Below are positions 35,588-45,276 of a stretch of DNA of 64,000 nt, one piece after another. A program made the translations under genes and the position numbers. This DNA comes from Cognatundibacterium aquatile (GTDB lineage: Bacteria > Pseudomonadota > Gammaproteobacteria > Burkholderiales > Burkholderiaceae_D), in assembly GCF_014699135.1 (NCBI RefSeq), contig NZ_JACOFT010000001.1, positions 372,001-436,000 of the forward strand, read 5' to 3'. The notes beneath the pieces were generated by a model, which did no database searches, was not told where the DNA came from, and saw nothing but the letters and a program-made list of their open reading frames with translations. Position 1 is the first letter of the stretch. The number at the start of each line of letters is the position of its first letter.

Positions 35588-35778
35588 ATGAATGCTCCGA
35601 CTATCGCTCTGGTATGAGCATTCCTTTGCTCCCGGGTAAAGGCTTCAGTGACAGTGTGCGGTGGCCTGATATCAATCAAGCTACCAATTTTTATTCCAGC
35701 AGATTTTCTATTCATGGTTGCGGTCATCATCGTGTGTGCTGCGTACATCTGGTTGTGCAGATCATTGGAGGTATTCAA
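35584..35778 (-). CDS. ParD-like small protein coupled to map
   Basis: A 64-residue minus-strand gene ends in a TGA that overlaps the map start codon. The product reads NDLHNQMYAAHTMMTATMNR then KSAGIKIGSLIDI, which aligns by eye with ParD-like antitoxin proteins (DxLHExxRxAxxxMxRSINxQAxxWIKIGxLAE), which occur directly upstream of map in some proteobacteria. Starts are TTG: TTG 35778 lies nine bases after TAAGG, and TTG 35787 directly after it. No toxin gene is adjacent. Confidence 0.55.
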   Translation of the reverse strand: MNTSNDLHNQMYAAHTMMTATMNRKSAGIKIGSLIDIRPPHTVTEAFTREQRNAHTRAIVGAFI

Positions 35779-36295
35779 AATTCTCAACCTTATAGGGATA
35801 TATGTAATGTATATTAATTGTATATATTTCGTATATTATCAGCAAGCGATATTTTTTGCACCTATAGTCTGACGGGGTGTCGGCCGGTAAGAATTATTAC
35901 GGTCTGTTTATCGTTCCAAGTTCGTTTCAATATAATTTCAACGTGCATTTGTAATGCATGCGTGGAAAAACATGAGAGAGCATTAGTGAAATTTCTGGGA
36001 GCTCTTTCTTACGCTGACGTGGTAACGTTAGGCTCATTCAGGAGTGTCCGGCATGCTTACTGCAGCGAGGTCTGCCTGGTGTGTAATCAACTTACTTGAT
36101 CGGTTGGTTTAGAGCCGGGTGCTATTACTAAATTTGGGATGGAGAATTTATGCGTATCGTCAGTGCTGACCACTTTAGCGCTGGATGCCGTGCTGATTCA
36201 GTCTCGTCGTATTATTGTGAACCCGTTTTGTGAACAAGCTTGAATACGACGAATTCAGGATAGATTACCTCTGCGATATATGACGACATCCGGCC
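35779..36295. other. Non-coding interval, nothing recognised
   Basis: About 500 AT-rich bases lie between the ParD-like gene and the symporter gene. No frame here shows protein-like composition, and I see no strong terminator or operator. It must contain the promoter for the ParD-like/map transcript; TTGACTTTGAC at 36300 belongs to the end of the symporter gene. Confidence 0.4.
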
Positions 36296-37567
36296 TTATA
36301 TTGACTTTGACGTTTCAAGCTGATGTTTGAGTATCGTTCTGTCACAGGCACCTTCCCAGAGTGCAACGACGATACACACCACAACATTGCTGATCGTGCT
36401 GGTGACAGCGCGGGCTTCTGACATGAATCTGTCTATGCCAAGCAATAAAACAGCACCTGCCAACGGCAGATCCGGAATGACAGTAAGCGTTGCCAACAGT
36501 GTGACGAAGCCACTGCCACTGACACCGGCGGCACCTTTTGATGTCAGCAACATAGTGGCGATCAGACTCAGGATCTGACCGTTGCTGAGTTGTATGTCGC
36601 AGGCCTGGGCAATAAACATTGAGGCGAGCGTCAGGTAAATTGCGGTGCCATCGAGGTTAAACGAATACGCCATCGGTAACACCAGTCCTGCTACATCTTT
36701 TTTGCAACCGAGCGTTTGTAGTTTTTTCATGAGCGGCGGCAGCACCGGCTCTGATGAGGATGTACCCAATACAACGAGCAACTCTTCCCGGATATAACTC
36801 ATCAGTTTCCACAGACTGAAACCATGCAGCTTCGCAAGACTTCCAAGAATGACGACGACAAAAACCGCGCAAGCGATGTAGAAATTCAGAATCAGATAAC
36901 TGAACGCAGCCACAGACTTTATGCCAAAACGTCCAACCGTATAGGCGATAGAGGCGAATGCCGCCAATGGCGCCAGTTTCATGACGTAATCAAAAATGTT
37001 AAAACACAGGCGGCTTAACTCATCAATTGTTGTCAGCATACGGTCACCGGGGCGTCGGCTACGGGCGATCGCAAAACCGGTCAGTACCGCAAGCAACAAG
37101 ACTGGTAAGACCTCGGCCTGGGTAAAAGCACCGACATAGGAATGTGGAATGATGTGGAGAATGAAATCGGCGAAACCCTGATATTCGGCATGACCCAACA
37201 TCGGCGACAGAGTATTTTTGTCGGTGGCGGTCGGGTGAAAATGCCATCCAGCCCCTGGACGCATGAGGGACGCTGCCAGCCATCCGGTTAACAACGCCAG
37301 TAAAGTCAGCAAATAAAAAATCAGCATCGCTTTGACGAGCGTGCTGGTCACTCCGCGACGCTCATTCAGGCTTGCGATACCGCCAGCGATGGTAAAGAAC
37401 ACGAGCGGTGCCAGCATCATTTTGACCAGTTTGATGAATGCATCTCCCAGCGGCTTTAATTCTGTTCCAAGTGCTGGCCAGAAATGACCAAATCCTATGC
37501 CGAGAAACACGGCAAGCAAAACTTGCAGATACAAACGTTTGCTCAGAAATGAGAAGGGCAAGGTCAT
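36296..37567 (-). CDS. Dicarboxylate/amino acid:cation symporter
   Basis: A 423-residue DAACS (GltP/DctA) transporter: FIKLVKMMLAPLVFFTIAGGI near residue 45, the re-entrant serine-rich loop LGTSSSEPVLPPL near 265, and YSFNLDGTAIYL near 305. It takes up C4-dicarboxylates or glutamate with protons or sodium. Its start overlaps the stop of the LysR gene by four bases, so LysR and transporter form one operon. With the porin, isomerase-like protein and MHS transporter it could feed a carboxylate pathway. Confidence 0.92.
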   Translation of the reverse strand: MTLPFSFLSKRLYLQVLLAVFLGIGFGHFWPALGTELKPLGDAFIKLVKMMLAPLVFFTIAGGIASLNERRGVTSTLVKAMLIFYLLTLLALLTGWLAASLMRPGAGWHFHPTATDKNTLSPMLGHAEYQGFADFILHIIPHSYVGAFTQAEVLPVLLLAVLTGFAIARSRRPGDRMLTTIDELSRLCFNIFDYVMKLAPLAAFASIAYTVGRFGIKSVAAFSYLILNFYIACAVFVVVILGSLAKLHGFSLWKLMSYIREELLVVLGTSSSEPVLPPLMKKLQTLGCKKDVAGLVLPMAYSFNLDGTAIYLTLASMFIAQACDIQLSNGQILSLIATMLLTSKGAAGVSGSGFVTLLATLTVIPDLPLAGAVLLLGIDRFMSEARAVTSTISNVVVCIVVALWEGACDRTILKHQLETSKSI

Positions 37568-38484
37568 TTCGGCAGCACTGATTTATTCGTTTTACTACTT
37601 TGCACCAACATGTCGAATAAGGTTCTGGCTGCTGGTGGCATGATGCGCCCGCGTTTAGAGATCAAGCCTAAGGTTCGGTGGATGGAAGGATTGACTAAGG
37701 GAATGCCTACCAGCGTTGCATCCATATATTTTGGCAGCGATAAGCGAGGAACGGCGGCGACTCCCATGCCTGCTTCAACCAGTGCCAGAATGCCAGAGAC
37801 ATGGTTCACTTCATAAAAAATGACGGGGTGTTTTTCTACGCCCGCCAACGCATTGTCGATCAAGCTGCGGTTGCCGCTGGACTTGGAGACCGAGATATAA
37901 CGCTCGCTGGCAGTTTCTTTCCAGGATAATTTTTTGCGTTTCGCCAGTGCGTGATCATGGCGCATCGCCAGCACATAACTCTCTTTGTAAATTGGGTGAA
38001 AATCAATTTCCGGGTCTTCAGCACCGGCAAAGTTAATACCAAAATCCGCCTCGCCAGCCAATATCAGATTCAGCACGTCTTGCGCGCTCTCATCAAATAT
38101 GCGCACGCGTATTTTGGGGAAGCGCTCGGTAAAACCTTTCAATACGTCGGGCAAAAAATAATGCACGGCTGATGGAACGCACGCCAGGGTCACGATACCG
38201 GTGCGGTGTGCGGCCAGATCCGACATGTTCAGTATCGCGCCTTCCAGTTCATCGAGTGCGGTACGGACATTGCTCAGAAATACTCTGCCGATATTAGTCA
38301 GTTGCACGCGTCGCGTGGTCCGTTCAAATAATTTGACGCCCAGCATATCTTCCAGCTTTTCAATGCGGCGGCTCAATGCCGGTTGCGATAAAAACAGATC
38401 TTCCGCCGCCTGTTTAAAACTGCTGCGTTCTGCGACGGCGACAAAGGCCTGCAGTTCTTGTAAATCGAAATTGATGCGTCCCAT
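37564..38484 (-). CDS. LysR family transcriptional regulator
   Basis: The 306-residue protein has the LysR HTH (SFKQAAEDLFLSQPALSRRIEKLE) and an effector domain. It overlaps the symporter start by four bases and faces the porin across 158 bases. It is a candidate activator of both the symporter and the divergent porin-isomerase-MHS genes, with a tricarboxylate as possible inducer. A LysR box cannot be fixed by eye. Confidence 0.94.
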   Translation of the reverse strand: MGRINFDLQELQAFVAVAERSSFKQAAEDLFLSQPALSRRIEKLEDMLGVKLFERTTRRVQLTNIGRVFLSNVRTALDELEGAILNMSDLAAHRTGIVTLACVPSAVHYFLPDVLKGFTERFPKIRVRIFDESAQDVLNLILAGEADFGINFAGAEDPEIDFHPIYKESYVLAMRHDHALAKRKKLSWKETASERYISVSKSSGNRSLIDNALAGVEKHPVIFYEVNHVSGILALVEAGMGVAAVPRLSLPKYMDATLVGIPLVNPSIHRTLGLISKRGRIMPPAARTLFDMLVQSSKTNKSVLPK

Positions 38485-38642
38485 GCATTAATCTTAATAA
38501 ATATTGCAATTCACAAATTATGCCATGTGGCGGATGATGCAGACCAAATAAAAAGTCGGCGGTACGTGAATATTGACCGGCTCAAACCAAGCATTACAGA
38601 CATCTCAAGGCCTCATTAAGAAGGCAATACCTCGGAGACCAC

Positions 38643-39731
38643 ATGAAACCTTCTTATCTCGTCGTTTTGCTGGGCATCAGCAGCGGCGCCTTTGCACAAT
38701 CTACTGTCACACCGTATGGCATCGCGGATCTTGGCGTGCATTACAGTAACGGCATCAATGCCAGCAATGCGCCTGTCGTATCCGGTTCCACCGGCTCCGT
38801 CAGCAGCGGTGTCAATAATACCAGCCGCTGGGGTTTCAAAGGACAAGAGTCTCTTGGTGCTGATATGAGTGTCCTGTTTCAGCTAGAAGGCGGCTTAAAC
38901 ATCGATACCGGCGCATCTGCAAAATCAGACAAGCTATTTGATCGCCTCGCCTTCGTTGGTATTAAAACCGGTTATGGCAGCCTGACCGCCGGCCACCAGG
39001 CAACGATACTGTCGGATGCGATATCGACGGTTGATCCGCTGGGGATGCGGTATGCAAGCCTCAACCCGAATATTAATGTCACGGCACTGAGCAATACCGC
39101 GTTTGGTACTCATGCGTTTGGCGTCCAGTATGGCACCAGCGGCTACAACGACAATTACTATCGTCTGGACAACATGCTGAAATACACCGGTGACTTTGGT
39201 CCGCTGGTGGCGCGGGCGTCATATTCATTTGGTGAAGTGGCGGGCAATAGCAGCGCGTTGTCGAGCATGGGTGTCGGCCTCGCATTTCAACAAGACGGAT
39301 TGAATATCTCTGGTGCCTGGATGAAATTCAAGAACAGCGCTGACTTTGATTTACAGGCTTATACCCTCGGTGCGGCCTATCAATTGGGTAGCGTGCAACT
39401 GAAGGTCAATTTTGGTCAGAACCGCGCCGATACCAGTACAACAAAACAAACCCGCCAACACATCGCCTCTGGCGGTGCTGCACTGGCATTAACCGCAGAT
39501 CTGACGCTGACATCGGCGTACTACCGCGTCCGTCGTGAAGCCACCGGCTTTGCCGATGATGGCTTTGATCGCAGCTTTATTTATCTGGAAAAATCCCTGT
39601 CAAAACGTAGCACTGCGTATATCGAAACTGATTACACAAACTGGAAAGCTAATGCTGCCGGTGTTAGCGGTAACAAAACGAACAGCAGTAACGGTTATGG
39701 TCTGACGATAGGTCTGATGCACAAGTTCTGA
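38643..39731 (+). CDS. Gram-negative porin
   Basis: The 362-residue protein has a signal peptide (VVLLGISSGAFAQ) and the classical Gram-negative porin start YGIADLGVHYSNG, NNTSRWGFKG and GLNIDTGASAKSDKLFDR, ending in Phe at LMHKF for BAM recognition. It is about 75-80 percent identical by eye to the porin at 44039, which is inverted 5 kb away. It is the first of three genes on this strand with the isomerase-like and MHS proteins, so it may pass tricarboxylates through the outer membrane. Confidence 0.95.
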   Translation: MKPSYLVVLLGISSGAFAQSTVTPYGIADLGVHYSNGINASNAPVVSGSTGSVSSGVNNTSRWGFKGQESLGADMSVLFQLEGGLNIDTGASAKSDKLFDRLAFVGIKTGYGSLTAGHQATILSDAISTVDPLGMRYASLNPNINVTALSNTAFGTHAFGVQYGTSGYNDNYYRLDNMLKYTGDFGPLVARASYSFGEVAGNSSALSSMGVGLAFQQDGLNISGAWMKFKNSADFDLQAYTLGAAYQLGSVQLKVNFGQNRADTSTTKQTRQHIASGGAALALTADLTLTSAYYRVRREATGFADDGFDRSFIYLEKSLSKRSTAYIETDYTNWKANAAGVSGNKTNSSNGYGLTIGLMHKF

Positions 39732-39749
39732 GCAATGAAAGGAATCACT

Positions 39750-40544
39750 ATGTCGAAGTTTAAGCTTCGTTTCAATATGACGGCAATCACGCTGGCGGTC
39801 AGCAGCTTATTTGTTACCAGCCTGGCAGCAGCGGAGGACATTCGCGTCATCAGTTCGGGCGGCTTTGCGCAAGCATACAAAAATCTCGCTTCTGCATATG
39901 AAAAGAGTAGTAGCGATAAGCTGATATCTGGCTGGGGGCCATCGATGGGAACAACCGCAAATGCGATCCCGGTGCGTATGGCTCGTGGTGAGAATATTGA
40001 TGTCGTCATCATGGTAGGTGATTCTCTGGACACCTTGATGAAGGAAGGAAAACTGGTTGCCGGTAGCAAAGTGGTGCTGGCAAATTCACTGATAGCCTGC
40101 GCGGTAAAAACGGGGAATGCCAAGCCCGATATCAGCACCGTTGATGGTCTGAAACAAGCATTTTTGCAAGCGCGAACAGTCGCTTATTCCGACAGTGCCA
40201 GCGGTGAATACATCAAGCACCAATTGATGAAAAAGCTGGGTATTGCAGAGCAGATGCAGGGCAAGGCAGCACAAATTCCTGCCACACCTGTCGGTGAAAT
40301 CATCGCTCACGGTGAGGCCGATTTCGGGTGCCAGCAACGTAGTGAATTATTGCCGGTCGCAGGAATTGATATTGTCGGCTTGCTGCCGCAGGAAGTACAA
40401 CTGAGCACACCTTTCTCTGCAGCCATAGTCAGCGGCAGTAAGGTACAGAAAAACGCACAGGCTTTGCTTGACTTCCTGTCGTCGGAAAAAAATGCCGGTG
40501 TGATTGCAGAGACTGGCCTGGCGCCGGTTGCTGCTAAAAAGTAA
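39750..40544 (+). CDS. Periplasmic ModA-like protein, possible aconitate isomerase
   Basis: The 264-residue protein has a signal peptide (LAVSSLFVTSLAAAED) and the type 2 binding-protein fold of ModA: RVISSGGFAQAYKNLASAYE, RMARGENIDVVIMVGDSLD, YSDSASGEYIKHQL, LLPQEVQL. Characterised aconitate isomerase of Pseudomonas has this fold, and in known trans-aconitate loci it sits with a porin, LysR and an MHS transporter. That layout occurs here, so I infer aconitate isomerase; a molybdate or sulfate binding protein is the alternative. No modBC genes are near. The ATG at 39750 follows AAAGGAAT. Confidence 0.6.
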   Translation: MSKFKLRFNMTAITLAVSSLFVTSLAAAEDIRVISSGGFAQAYKNLASAYEKSSSDKLISGWGPSMGTTANAIPVRMARGENIDVVIMVGDSLDTLMKEGKLVAGSKVVLANSLIACAVKTGNAKPDISTVDGLKQAFLQARTVAYSDSASGEYIKHQLMKKLGIAEQMQGKAAQIPATPVGEIIAHGEADFGCQQRSELLPVAGIDIVGLLPQEVQLSTPFSAAIVSGSKVQKNAQALLDFLSSEKNAGVIAETGLAPVAAKK

Positions 40545-40641
40545 GACGCTGATTCAGCGTTAATCTTTGTTCGTTTTTTTTATCTTGTTTTGACGGGTTG
40601 GCTGTGCAACTGCACGGTCGCCGATTAAAAAGGTTGATAGT

Positions 40642-41961
40642 ATGTCCAGCACAACTTCTAACGCAGTAAGCAACGTCCATCAGGATGGTCATGTTGCGGC
40701 AAAACGCCACTCGAAATTTTCTACCGTCATCCGCGTGACGAGTGGAAATTTCATTGAAATGTATGACTTCTTCCTGTTTGGATTTTACGCAACCTATATT
40801 GCTAAAGCCTTTTTTCCTGCCAGCAGTGAATACGCGGCGCTGATGATGACATTTGCGACTTTTGGCGCGGGCTTTTTCATGCGGCCGCTGGGCGCGATTA
40901 TTCTGGGTAGCTATATTGACCGCATCGGTCGCCGCAAAGGCTTGGTGCTGACGCTGGGCATTATGGCTTCGGGTACTGCCATGATCGCTTTTATCCCCGG
41001 TTATGCCACCATCGGTTTGCTGGCACCTCTGCTGGTTCTGATTGGTCGTTTGCTGCAGGGCTTCTCTGCCGGGGTTGAACTGGGCGGCGTGTCTGTGTAT
41101 TTATCCGAAATGGCAACACCGGGTCACAAAGGTTTTTACGTTAGTTGGCAATCAGCCAGTCAACAAGTGGCCATCATTTTCTCCGCAGCGTTGGGATACT
41201 TTCTCAATGAAACCTTGAGTAAGGAATTCATTGCGGACTGGGGCTGGCGCATACCTTTCTTCATTGGTTGCTCCATTATTCCGGTAGTTTTCTTCATTCG
41301 TCGTTCTTTGCAAGAGACAGAAGAATATCTGGCACAGAAAACGCATCCTACGTTCAGAGAAATGCTGAAAACTATTTCTCTGAACTGGCCACTGGTTGTG
41401 ACCGGCACCATGCTCATCGTGATGACCACGGTTTCGTTTTACCTGATCACCGTTTATACGCCAACTTTTGGTAAAACCGTACTGAAGCTGACAACAGTCG
41501 AGAGTCTGGTGGTGACGCTGTGTGTGGGGGTATCCAACTTTATCTGGTTGCCGGTTATGGGAGCCTTGTCTGACCGAATCGGCAGATGGCCCATCATGGC
41601 ACTGTTTTCCGGCTTGACTGCTGTGACGGCTTATCCGCTGTTGTCATGGCTGATCGCCAATCCGAGTTTTGAGCATATGCTGCTGGCAGAATTATGGCTG
41701 TCGTTCCTGTACGGAAGTTATAACGGTGCGACGATTGTTGCTCTGACCGAAATCATTCCTGTCCGTATCCGTACCACAGGTTTCTCACTGGCGTATAGCC
41801 TGGCAACAGCCTTGTTTGGCGGTCTGACACCGCTGGTTTCCACCTGGTTGATAGAAACTACGGGCGATAAGGCATCGCCGGGATACTGGATGGCAATGGC
41901 TGGCAGTGTTGGCTTGCTGGCGACTTTCCTGATTTATCGCGGTGTAGTCAAGGAATGTTAA
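40642..41961 (+). CDS. MHS-family citrate/tricarboxylate:H+ symporter
   Basis: This 439-residue MFS protein of the metabolite:H+ symporter group has about 12 membrane helices, [16 protein letters not shown] in helix 1, the loop motif [13 protein letters not shown] after helix 2, [15 protein letters not shown] and the second-half loop [12 protein letters not shown]. These are close to CitA and TcuC. It follows the isomerase-like gene by 97 bases, with tandem terminators downstream at 41970 and 42001. The likely substrate is citrate, aconitate or tricarballylate. Confidence 0.9.
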   Translation: MSSTTSNAVSNVHQDGHVAAKRHSKFSTVIRVTSGNFIEMYDFFLFGFYATYIAKAFFPASSEYAALMMTFATFGAGFFMRPLGAIILGSYIDRIGRRKGLVLTLGIMASGTAMIAFIPGYATIGLLAPLLVLIGRLLQGFSAGVELGGVSVYLSEMATPGHKGFYVSWQSASQQVAIIFSAALGYFLNETLSKEFIADWGWRIPFFIGCSIIPVVFFIRRSLQETEEYLAQKTHPTFREMLKTISLNWPLVVTGTMLIVMTTVSFYLITVYTPTFGKTVLKLTTVESLVVTLCVGVSNFIWLPVMGALSDRIGRWPIMALFSGLTAVTAYPLLSWLIANPSFEHMLLAELWLSFLYGSYNGATIVALTEIIPVRIRTTGFSLAYSLATALFGGLTPLVSTWLIETTGDKASPGYWMAMAGSVGLLATFLIYRGVVKEC

Positions 41962-41969
41962 TCGCACGG

Positions 41970-41992
41970 GCTGGCAATTAAAGCCAGTTTTT
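41970..41992 (+). terminator. Terminator 1 after MHS transporter
   Basis: CTGGC (41971-41975) pairs with GCCAG (41983-41987) and is followed by five T residues. Confidence 0.6.
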
Positions 41993-42000
41993 CAAAGTAA

Positions 42001-42047
42001 AAAGCATGGCAGATAGTGAGTGAATCACTACTGCCTGCTTTTTTTAT
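42001..42047 (+). terminator. Terminator 2 after MHS transporter
   Basis: A stem built of AAAGCA with TGCTTT (42001-42006, 42036-42041) and GCAG(A)TAGTGA with TCACTACTGC (42009-42019, 42025-42034) ends in a run of T residues. The interval from here to the chemoreceptor at 42377 holds no clear gene; a 46-codon frame at 42176-42316 lacks a ribosome site. Confidence 0.75.
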
Positions 42048-42376
42048 TATTTGTACGAGGTTTAAGAAAGCGCATGACTGTCAATTTACCGATATGTGTC
42101 TCTGGCTGACAACATTTCTGGAAAAAGGAATTCTGAGTCGCTTCTTATTGTTTGCCATCATCGCTTTTCGTGTGAATGATAGGAGCAGATCTGCCTGTCG
42201 CAACGCTGGTGATTACCATTCTGTCGATTCTTTTTTCTGAGCAACGTCAGGACGGCCAGTCATTGGATTCTGTGCAGAATCAAATTCTGGTCCTCCTTCG
42301 TGCAAAGAGCATTTGAAAATGAATCCATTACTTCGTCGCGGGAAACGTCGTTGTTAATAGCTTTAAAGGAGCTGAT

Positions 42377-43963
42377 ATGAGCTGGTTTCTGAATCTGAAG
42401 ATTGCGTATAAATTACTGCTTTCTTTTTTTATTGCCCTGAGTCTGACCCTGGCTACAGGCATTTTTGGTATCGTTCAGACCGCACGCCTGAATGCTGCGT
42501 CAACGACGGTACTCAACGATACGTTGCCGGGAGTGCGTTATGCGCTGCTGATGAAGGCGACCCTGAACCGTATGCGTGTATCGGAATTGCAGCATATTCT
42601 TTCCAGCGAAGAGTCGGATTTCAGTTATTACGAAAAGAGTATTGAATCCCGTACTTCAGAATTTACGGGGTATGAAACAAAATATCGATCTCTGGTCAAC
42701 TCGGCAGAAGAGAAAAAAATATTCGATACCTTAGATCAGTCGTTTATATCGTATCGCAATGCGGGCAAAAAAGTGCTTGAGCTATCCCGTGCCGGAAATC
42801 AGGATGAGGCGCGGAAAGCGATCCGTGGTGATTCCGTAAAATTATTTCGATCTGTGAACGATCTCGTCGATAAACTGGTGGAGATGAGTCAGGCTGAAAG
42901 CGAGCGTGCACTGGTCACCAACGATGATTTGTTTTCGTCTTCACGCTCGTGGATTATTGGAATTATGAGTGCGGCAATGGTGCTCAGCGTGATTCTGGCT
43001 TTATGGATTGCACGCCTGATCAGCCGACCACTGCGTGCGGCAGTCACTATGGCGGAAAGTGCTGCCAGCGGTGATCTGACGGTATCGATTGAGGCTGAAT
43101 CAGACGATGAGATCGGTCAGTTACTGCGCGCGATGAAAACGATGAATGCAAGCCTGCAAAGACTGGTGGGACAGGTTCGCGAGGGTACGGATGCAATCAA
43201 TACCGCTTCTCAGGAGATCGCGACCGGCAACCTTGATTTGTCTGCGCGTACCGAACAGCAGGCGGGATCTCTTGAGGAAACCGCATCGGCGATGGAAGAG
43301 TTAACGTCGACGGTAAAGCAGAATGCAGACAATGCGCGACACGCCAATAGTCTGGCCGGCTCTGCCACAACGGTCGCAGGCAAAGGTGGAGAGGTCGTTG
43401 GCGAAGTGATTGCGACCATGAGTTCCATCAATGAGTCTTCCCGCAAAATTGTGGACATTATCAGCGTGATTGATGGTATCGCGTTCCAAACAAATATTCT
43501 GGCACTGAATGCTGCAGTAGAGGCAGCTCGCGCCGGAGAACAGGGACGTGGTTTTGCCGTGGTGGCGAGCGAAGTCCGGAATCTGGCTCAGCGTAGTGCC
43601 GCAGCAGCTAAAGAAATTAAGGATTTGATTAACGATTCAGTAGAAAAAGTGGCGGCTGGTAGCAAGCTGGTGAATCAGGCAGGAAGCACCATGGATGAAG
43701 TGGTTGATAGTGTGCGTAAAGTCAGCGATATCGTCAATGAAATCAGTGCGGCGACACAAGAGCAAAGCATAGGAATTGAGGAAGTGAATAACGCCATCAT
43801 CAAGATGGATGAAGTGACTCAGCAAAATGCTGCATTGGTGGAAGAGGCCGCAGCGGCAGCACAATCCATGCAGGATCAGGCCGTGCATTTGACGAATGCC
43901 GTCAGTGTCTTCCGGTTGGATGCGACTTCAGTCTCCCGTGTTACCCGCAGACTGGGACAGTAA
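42377..43963 (+). CDS. Methyl-accepting chemotaxis protein
   Basis: A 528-residue chemoreceptor: TM1 at about residues 10-30, a helical periplasmic sensor of the four-helix-bundle type (to about 190), TM2 near 192-212, HAMP, and the signalling domain with [20 protein letters not shown]. Unlike the receptor at 26334 it lacks a C-terminal xWxxF pentapeptide and ends RVTRRLGQ. The ATG follows AAAGGAG. The two receptors share about 80 percent DNA identity in the tip region by eye. Confidence 0.95.
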   Translation: MSWFLNLKIAYKLLLSFFIALSLTLATGIFGIVQTARLNAASTTVLNDTLPGVRYALLMKATLNRMRVSELQHILSSEESDFSYYEKSIESRTSEFTGYETKYRSLVNSAEEKKIFDTLDQSFISYRNAGKKVLELSRAGNQDEARKAIRGDSVKLFRSVNDLVDKLVEMSQAESERALVTNDDLFSSSRSWIIGIMSAAMVLSVILALWIARLISRPLRAAVTMAESAASGDLTVSIEAESDDEIGQLLRAMKTMNASLQRLVGQVREGTDAINTASQEIATGNLDLSARTEQQAGSLEETASAMEELTSTVKQNADNARHANSLAGSATTVAGKGGEVVGEVIATMSSINESSRKIVDIISVIDGIAFQTNILALNAAVEAARAGEQGRGFAVVASEVRNLAQRSAAAAKEIKDLINDSVEKVAAGSKLVNQAGSTMDEVVDSVRKVSDIVNEISAATQEQSIGIEEVNNAIIKMDEVTQQNAALVEEAAAAAQSMQDQAVHLTNAVSVFRLDATSVSRVTRRLGQ

Positions 43964-44038
43964 TTGCCTGACTCTGCAGCGCGGCTGAATCTGTTTCAGC
44001 CGCGCGCTATGGCAGATGATCCGTTGTAGAGACGTTCT

Positions 44039-45145
44039 TCAGAATTTATGCATCAGACCCAGGGTGACACCATACCCGTTGGATTTATTTGCCTGCGTTC
44101 CGGTTGTGCCAGCTGCATTACCGTTCCATTTGGTTGAATCAAGCTCGACATATAAAGTGCTGCGCTTTGACATTTCCTGTTCAAGATAGGCAACGACGCG
44201 ATCAAACCCATCCGAGGTAAAGCCGGTGCTGTCGCGTCGTACACGATAATACGCGGCGGTCAGCGACAGGCCGGGGCGAATCACGACGTTGCCGCCGCCT
44301 GAATAGATATTTTCTTTTGTTTCCTTATTGATTGCCGTTTCTGCCTTGTTATTGCCATAATTGGCTTTGAGTGTGAATTCACCAAAGTTATAGGCGGCGC
44401 CCAGCGTATAGGCGTCAAGGCTGAAACTGGCACTGTTTTTCAATTTCATATACGCGCCAGAAACAGCCAGGCCATCTTGCTGATAGCTCAGACCCGCGCC
44501 CACTGTCGACAACGCGCTAGTGTTTCCCGCCACTTCACCAAATGAATAGGAGACGCGAGTTGTCACCGGACCAAAGTCACTGGTGAATTTCAGCATATTG
44601 TCCAGACGATAGTAATTGTCGTTGTAGCCGCTGGTGCCGTATTGCATTCCAAAAGCATGAGTGCCAAAAGCCGTATTACTTAATGCGGTCACGTTGATGT
44701 TAGGGTTGAAACTGGCAAAGCGCATTCCTAAAGGATCGACCGGCGATATCGCATCCGATAATATCGTCGCCTGACGCCCGGCCGTCAGTACGCCGGCGCT
44801 GGTCTTTAAGCCAACAAATGCGATCCGGTCAAACAACTTATCCGATTTGGCAGAACCACCCGTATCAATATTCAGGCCGCCTTCAAGCTGGAAAAGTGCT
44901 GACATATCATTTCCCAACGTCTCCTGACCTTTGATGCCCCAGCGACTGGTATTGTTGATGCCGCTGCTCATAGCCGTGGTGGAATTCGATGCTGTGGGAG
45001 CATTGCTGGCGTTTAATCCATTACTGTAATGAATGCCAAGGTCTGCGATGCCATACAGCACGACATTCGATTGTGCTGAAACAGTTGGTGAAAAGGCAGA
45101 CATTCCTGCCAGACTTATTCCGGATAAAAATAAACGCGTTTTCAT
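44039..45145 (-). CDS. Gram-negative porin (paralogue)
   Basis: The 368-residue protein has a signal peptide (LSGISLAGMSAFSPTVSAQ) and the same architecture as the porin at 38643, from YGIADLGIHYSNG to the terminal Phe. The ATG at 45145 follows GAGGA, while an open frame extends upstream without a better start. The paralogue pair lies in inverted orientation, about 4.3 kb apart, enclosing the isomerase-like, MHS and chemoreceptor genes. Confidence 0.93.
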   Translation of the reverse strand: MKTRLFLSGISLAGMSAFSPTVSAQSNVVLYGIADLGIHYSNGLNASNAPTASNSTTAMSSGINNTSRWGIKGQETLGNDMSALFQLEGGLNIDTGGSAKSDKLFDRIAFVGLKTSAGVLTAGRQATILSDAISPVDPLGMRFASFNPNINVTALSNTAFGTHAFGMQYGTSGYNDNYYRLDNMLKFTSDFGPVTTRVSYSFGEVAGNTSALSTVGAGLSYQQDGLAVSGAYMKLKNSASFSLDAYTLGAAYNFGEFTLKANYGNNKAETAINKETKENIYSGGGNVVIRPGLSLTAAYYRVRRDSTGFTSDGFDRVVAYLEQEMSKRSTLYVELDSTKWNGNAAGTTGTQANKSNGYGVTLGLMHKF

Positions 45146-45276
45146 AGTGTCCTCTTCGTATATTGTTGAGTTCAGGCCTGCGATTACTATCGACGTTTCT
45201 TTTCTTCTGACACACGGGGTGAAACACACTACGGATGAATCTGCTGCGTAAAATCACTTTTTTATCTGACTGTAAT

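Noticed and set aside
39750..40544. Molybdate-binding protein ModA
   Set aside because: The fold is ModA-like but no modB or modC is near, and the porin/MHS neighbours fit an aconitate isomerase better.
42176..42316. 46-codon frame with hydrophobic start
   Set aside because: No ribosome site and no recognised family; it may be chance in AT-rich DNA before the chemoreceptor.
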